A stretch of DNA of 8,863 nt from CAZAGD01 sp964484485 (GTDB lineage Bacteria > Desulfobacterota > SM23-61). A program made the translations under genes and the position numbers. The notes beneath the pieces were generated by a model. That model was not told the DNA's origin. It searched no databases and worked only from the letters and a program-made list of their open reading frames with translations. Shown here piece by piece: positions 6,918 through 8,863 of this stretch. Location: NCBI GenBank assembly GCA_964484485.1, contig CAZAGD010000200.1, positions 1 to 8,863 of the forward strand, read 5' to 3'. Numbering within the stretch: position 1 is the stretch's first letter; every line of letters begins with the position of its first letter.

Positions 6918-7469
6918 TTATCCTAAGAAATCTTGTCTGGTAAAAAGAGATTCAAGCTCAAATCCATATTTTCTAATGTTTTCCCTTCCGCCCTCATTCC
7001 GGTCCACGATGGCTAAAACTTTAACAACCTGCAGTTTCTCTTCCATTGCCCTTTCAATGGCTTTGATCGTGCTCCCACCTGTGGTTACCACATCTTCCAC
7101 GATGGCCACCCTACTGCCTTCCTCAAGATTATCGATACCTTCAATCCAAAGACTACGCCCATGTTTCTTAGGTTCTTTTCTTATTATAAAGGCATTAACG
7201 GGATCTCCTTCCATATAACTTATTAAAGATATGGCTGTGGCGATGGGGTCAGCCCCCATGGTTAACCCACCCACTCCCTTTATTTTCTCAGGGGCAGATT
7301 TTATCAAACTGTAAAAAAGCTTGCCTACCAAATACCCCCCTTCAGGGTGCAGAGTAACTGGGCGGCAATCTATGTAAAAATCGCTCTCTTTTCCGGAAGT
7401 TAAAATTACTTTCCCCTTTCTATAGGCTTTTTCTTTTAAAAGATCCAATAATTTTTTCCGCAAATCCAT
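6918..7469 (-). CDS. pyrE: Orotate phosphoribosyltransferase
   Basis: PyrE joins orotate to PRPP to make orotidine 5'-monophosphate, the fifth step of de novo pyrimidine synthesis, in the cytoplasm. The product is 183 residues, normal for the shorter bacterial form. The N-terminal hood has LTSGKESDFYIDCR at 23-36, matching the family's substrate segment. The middle has GADPIATAIS at 72-81 and the flexible-loop motif RKEPKKHG at 97-104, whose lysines and histidine are catalytic in known enzymes. The type I PRTase PRPP loop is VEDVVTTGGST at 124-134 with both acidic residues intact. ATG at 7469 is preceded by AGAGGGGG at good spacing. It follows purB in the same direction, but a 365-base spacer separates them, so it may have its own promoter; I could not find a convincing one. 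Confidence 0.96.
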   Translation of the reverse strand: MDLRKKLLDLLKEKAYRKGKVILTSGKESDFYIDCRPVTLHPEGGYLVGKLFYSLIKSAPEKIKGVGGLTMGADPIATAISLISYMEGDPVNAFIIRKEPKKHGRSLWIEGIDNLEEGSRVAIVEDVVTTGGSTIKAIERAMEEKLQVVKVLAIVDRNEGGRENIRKYGFELESLFTRQDFLG

Positions 7470-7834
7470 ATTTTCCCCCTCTTATATTGAGTGTTTGCCA
7501 GAGTCTTCCCTAATTGCCAAAGTTCTCACTATCTGTTTTCCAAAAAACAATTATTAATCGGAGCAATTAAATATTTACAGTTATCACTCTTATCTTCCTT
7601 CATGCTCTGGCTTTATGGACTTTCCCCAATGAAATTGTATCGTAATTCCCCATAAGAAATGACTCCAAATGCGGCAAGTGACCCTCCATTTGAGATTTTT
7701 TTAATTTCTCGTAGGGCAAGCTTGCCGAACCCCGCATTAAGATGTGGTTTATTTTATGCTCCCATTAATAAAAGGTCTAAATGCTTTACTACTTCTCTCG
7801 AAAAAGATTTCAACTTGGGCAACCGGATGGCTAT
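7470..7834. other. Unexplained purB-pyrE spacer with palindrome and overlapping open frames
   Basis: This 365-base stretch holds no recognised gene. On the minus strand, 7753-7613 is open for 46 codons with no start codon, and in another frame ATG 7737 to TGA 7600 encodes 45 residues that begin MRGSASLPYEKLKK. The TGA overlaps an ATG (7603) that opens 24 codons ending at 7529. None has a good ribosome binding site. The stretch also has a 12-base palindrome (7715-7726) and paired arms AATGCGG/CCGCATT. Base composition in 7613-7740 looks more GC-rich than the AT-rich flank at 7500-7600. It could be a dispersed intergenic repeat, a structured leader, or the remains of a gene. I cannot choose. 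Confidence 0.5.
7668..7738. repeat. Inverted repeats with central palindrome GGCAAGCTTGCC (REP-like)
   Basis: On the plus strand AATGCGG (7668-7674) is matched by CCGCATT (7732-7738), and CGGCAAG (7672-7678) by CTTGCCG (7721-7727), so the two arms can pair in alternative registers. The right arm also contains the perfect 12-base palindrome GGCAAGCTTGCC at 7715-7726. The pattern resembles palindromic intergenic elements, but with one copy visible I cannot show that it is repeated in the genome. Confidence 0.4.
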
Positions 7835-8383
7835 CTAAATTTCAGTTTTTTTATTACCCCTATTATTTGGGGGCTCCTCCTTAGGGCCGAAAACTCGATC
7901 AAAAATGGTTTCTACATGTCTAAAAAAATGAGGAAGACTAAAACATTCTTTAATCTCTTCCTTGCCCAAATATTTTAAAATTTGCTGATCTTGCAAAAGA
8001 ATTTCTTCAAAATCTTTTTTCTCCTGCCGCGATTGAAAAGCAGCTTTTTGGACCAAACTATAGGCATCCTCCCGGCTCAATCCTTTTTGCACTAATTTCA
8101 ACATCACGCCTTCAGAAAATACTAAACCGCGAGTTAGCTGCATATTGTTTAGCATATTTTGGGGATAGATTACTAAATTTTCAATTAACTGGGTAAGTCT
8201 GTCTAACATATAGTCCAAGAGAATCGTGGCGTCAGGAGCAATAATTCTCTCCACTGAAGAATGGCTTATATCTCTTTCGTGCCATAAGGCAATATTCTCC
8301 ATAGCCGCTAAAGCATAAGATCTCATCAATCGCGAAAGTCCCATTAAATTTTCCGAAGCTATAGGATTACGTTTATGGGGCAT
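7835..8383 (-). CDS. purB: Adenylosuccinate lyase, C-terminal part (downstream of frameshift)
   Basis: This frame carries the last 182 residues of PurB, the enzyme that removes fumarate from SAICAR and from adenylosuccinate in purine synthesis. It opens with MPHKRNPIASENL, the core of the fumarate-lyase signature (GSSxMPxKxNP). It continues through the helical domain with WHERDISHSSVERIIAPDA (34-52), a typical PurB segment that closes the active site, and then the adenylosuccinate lyase C-terminal domain. The ATG at 8383 is the methionine of the signature and not a true start: it lies mid-domain and has no ribosome binding site. The residues expected before it (GQKGSSA) are encoded in this same frame just upstream, joining the other purB fragment. 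The two fragments are one gene broken by a one-base shift. The stop is followed by the long spacer before pyrE. Confidence 0.93.
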   Translation of the reverse strand: MPHKRNPIASENLMGLSRLMRSYALAAMENIALWHERDISHSSVERIIAPDATILLDYMLDRLTQLIENLVIYPQNMLNNMQLTRGLVFSEGVMLKLVQKGLSREDAYSLVQKAAFQSRQEKKDFEEILLQDQQILKYLGKEEIKECFSLPHFFRHVETIFDRVFGPKEEPPNNRGNKKTEI

Positions 8384-8863
8384 GGCCGAAGATCCTTTTT
8401 GCCCCCACTAAAAGGTTCTTCGGCTTCGTTCACCTCTGTCCTTTGCAGATGTCTAATCTGTAAAGCAATTTTTTCCACGGAGGAGGCGATTATAGCCAAG
8501 GCCGCGAAATAATCTGCATGCCGATCGCGTTGCACGATTTGATTAGATATAGGGGCAGGTTTCAAGCCGCATTTCTCACATACGAAAGCTTCTACGGCCG
8601 GATTCAGATGAGCATATGTACCCACCGCTCCCGAAACTTTCCCGTAGGCAATCCCTGCTTTAACCCGGCGCAGACGTTCAAGATTTCTTTCCATTTCTGC
8701 GTACCAAAGGGCTAAAACTAAACCAAAGGTAATTGGTTCGGCATGCACCCCATGCGTTCGTCCCATCATCGGCGTAAGCTTATGCTCATAAGCCCTTTTT
8801 TTTAGCGCACCTAATAATTTTTTTAGGTCTTCTTCCAAAACAGCGGCAGCCTCCACTAAAAGC
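8359..8863 (-). CDS. purB: Adenylosuccinate lyase, central part (5' end outside window, frameshifted 3' end)
   Basis: This is the upstream portion of the same PurB. The frame is open to the right edge, and the GTG at 8856 is an internal valine, not the start; roughly 90 N-terminal residues lie outside the window. Visible motifs are TPMMGRTHGVHAEPITFG, whose histidines belong to the active site in characterised enzymes, then YGKVSGAVGTYAHL and ISNQIVQRDRHADYFA, all in family order. The frame reads well to EEPFSGG, after which it changes to KKDLRPCPINVIL and stops at 8359, with no similarity to PurB. Normal PurB proteins continue as GQKGSSAMPHKRNP, which is present in another frame. One extra G in the five-G run (8402-8406) restores it exactly. 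The gene is partial and broken in this sequence, either by a real mutation or by a homopolymer error. Confidence 0.93.
   Translation of the reverse strand, partial: LLVEAAAVLEEDLKKLLGALKKRAYEHKLTPMMGRTHGVHAEPITFGLVLALWYAEMERNLERLRRVKAGIAYGKVSGAVGTYAHLNPAVEAFVCEKCGLKPAPISNQIVQRDRHADYFAALAIIASSVEKIALQIRHLQRTEVNEAEEPFSGGKKDLRPCPINVIL
8396..8406 (-). other. Frameshift site in purB at adjacent homopolymers
   Basis: The minus strand reads GGGGGCAAAAA here. Adding one G gives AGT GGG GGG CAA AAA GGA TCT TCG GCC ATG, which encodes SGGQKGSSAM, the expected run into the PurB signature. Adding one A instead gives SGGKKGSSAM; the conserved glutamine favours the G run. Upstream and downstream coding is otherwise intact. 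Confidence 0.85.

Noticed and set aside
7470..7620. Riboswitch or attenuator upstream of pyrE
   Set aside because: I could not build a terminator/antiterminator pair or match a known riboswitch core; the sequence near the start is mostly AT-rich and unstructured by eye.
7781..7978. 65-codon plus-strand open frame across the purB end
   Set aside because: It is antisense to the PurB C-terminus, has no ribosome binding site and no recognisable motif.
8396..8406. Programmed ribosomal frameshift in purB
   Set aside because: The site lacks a canonical slippery heptamer (only five A's and no clear stimulatory structure), and PurB is not known to use frameshifting; a lost base is simpler.

Overview
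The window is a moderately AT-rich piece of chromosome in which every convincing gene lies on the minus strand. In transcription order, from the right edge to the left, they are purB (start outside the window and frameshifted), pyrE, lysS, a LolC/E-type permease gene, a gene for a TPR plus two cyclic-nucleotide-binding-domain protein, lolD and bamA (end outside the window). LolD, a LolC/E permease and BamA together show a diderm bacterium with an outer membrane. The order lysS-lolC-lolD-bamA, a single LolC/E-type permease and a TolB-like domain at the front of BamA resemble Desulfobacterota (former Deltaproteobacteria) and related phyla. That assignment is inference from gene order and domain layout, not from a marker phylogeny.

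Right part (about 6918-8863) is nucleotide biosynthesis. Adenylosuccinate lyase (PurB) is followed, after an unusual 365-base spacer, by orotate phosphoribosyltransferase (PyrE). PurB is interrupted by an apparent one-base loss next to two short homopolymers, exactly at its active-site signature loop. The spacer between purB and pyrE holds a palindrome, inverted repeats and two overlapping open frames that I cannot assign.

Middle (6542-6917) is a gene-poor spacer with a good hairpin and, just upstream of lysS, a plausible sigma70-type promoter. I read it as the boundary between the purine/pyrimidine genes and the next operon.

Left part (1-6541) is a compact operon: lysyl-tRNA synthetase, then envelope biogenesis. 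The LolC/E permease and the LolD ATPase would form the ABC machine that releases lipoproteins from the inner membrane for transport to the outer membrane, and BamA inserts beta-barrel proteins there. Between the two Lol genes sits a protein with N-terminal TPR repeats and two cyclic-nucleotide-binding domains, a soluble sensor or scaffold of unknown partner and the least expected member of the operon. lolD appears to use a CTG start overlapping the stop codon of that gene.

Nothing here is a clear new defence, mobile or CRISPR system. The points most worth checking are the cyclic-nucleotide-binding gene inside the Lol operon, the lolD start, the TolB-like extension of BamA, the purB frameshift, and the unexplained purB-pyrE spacer.
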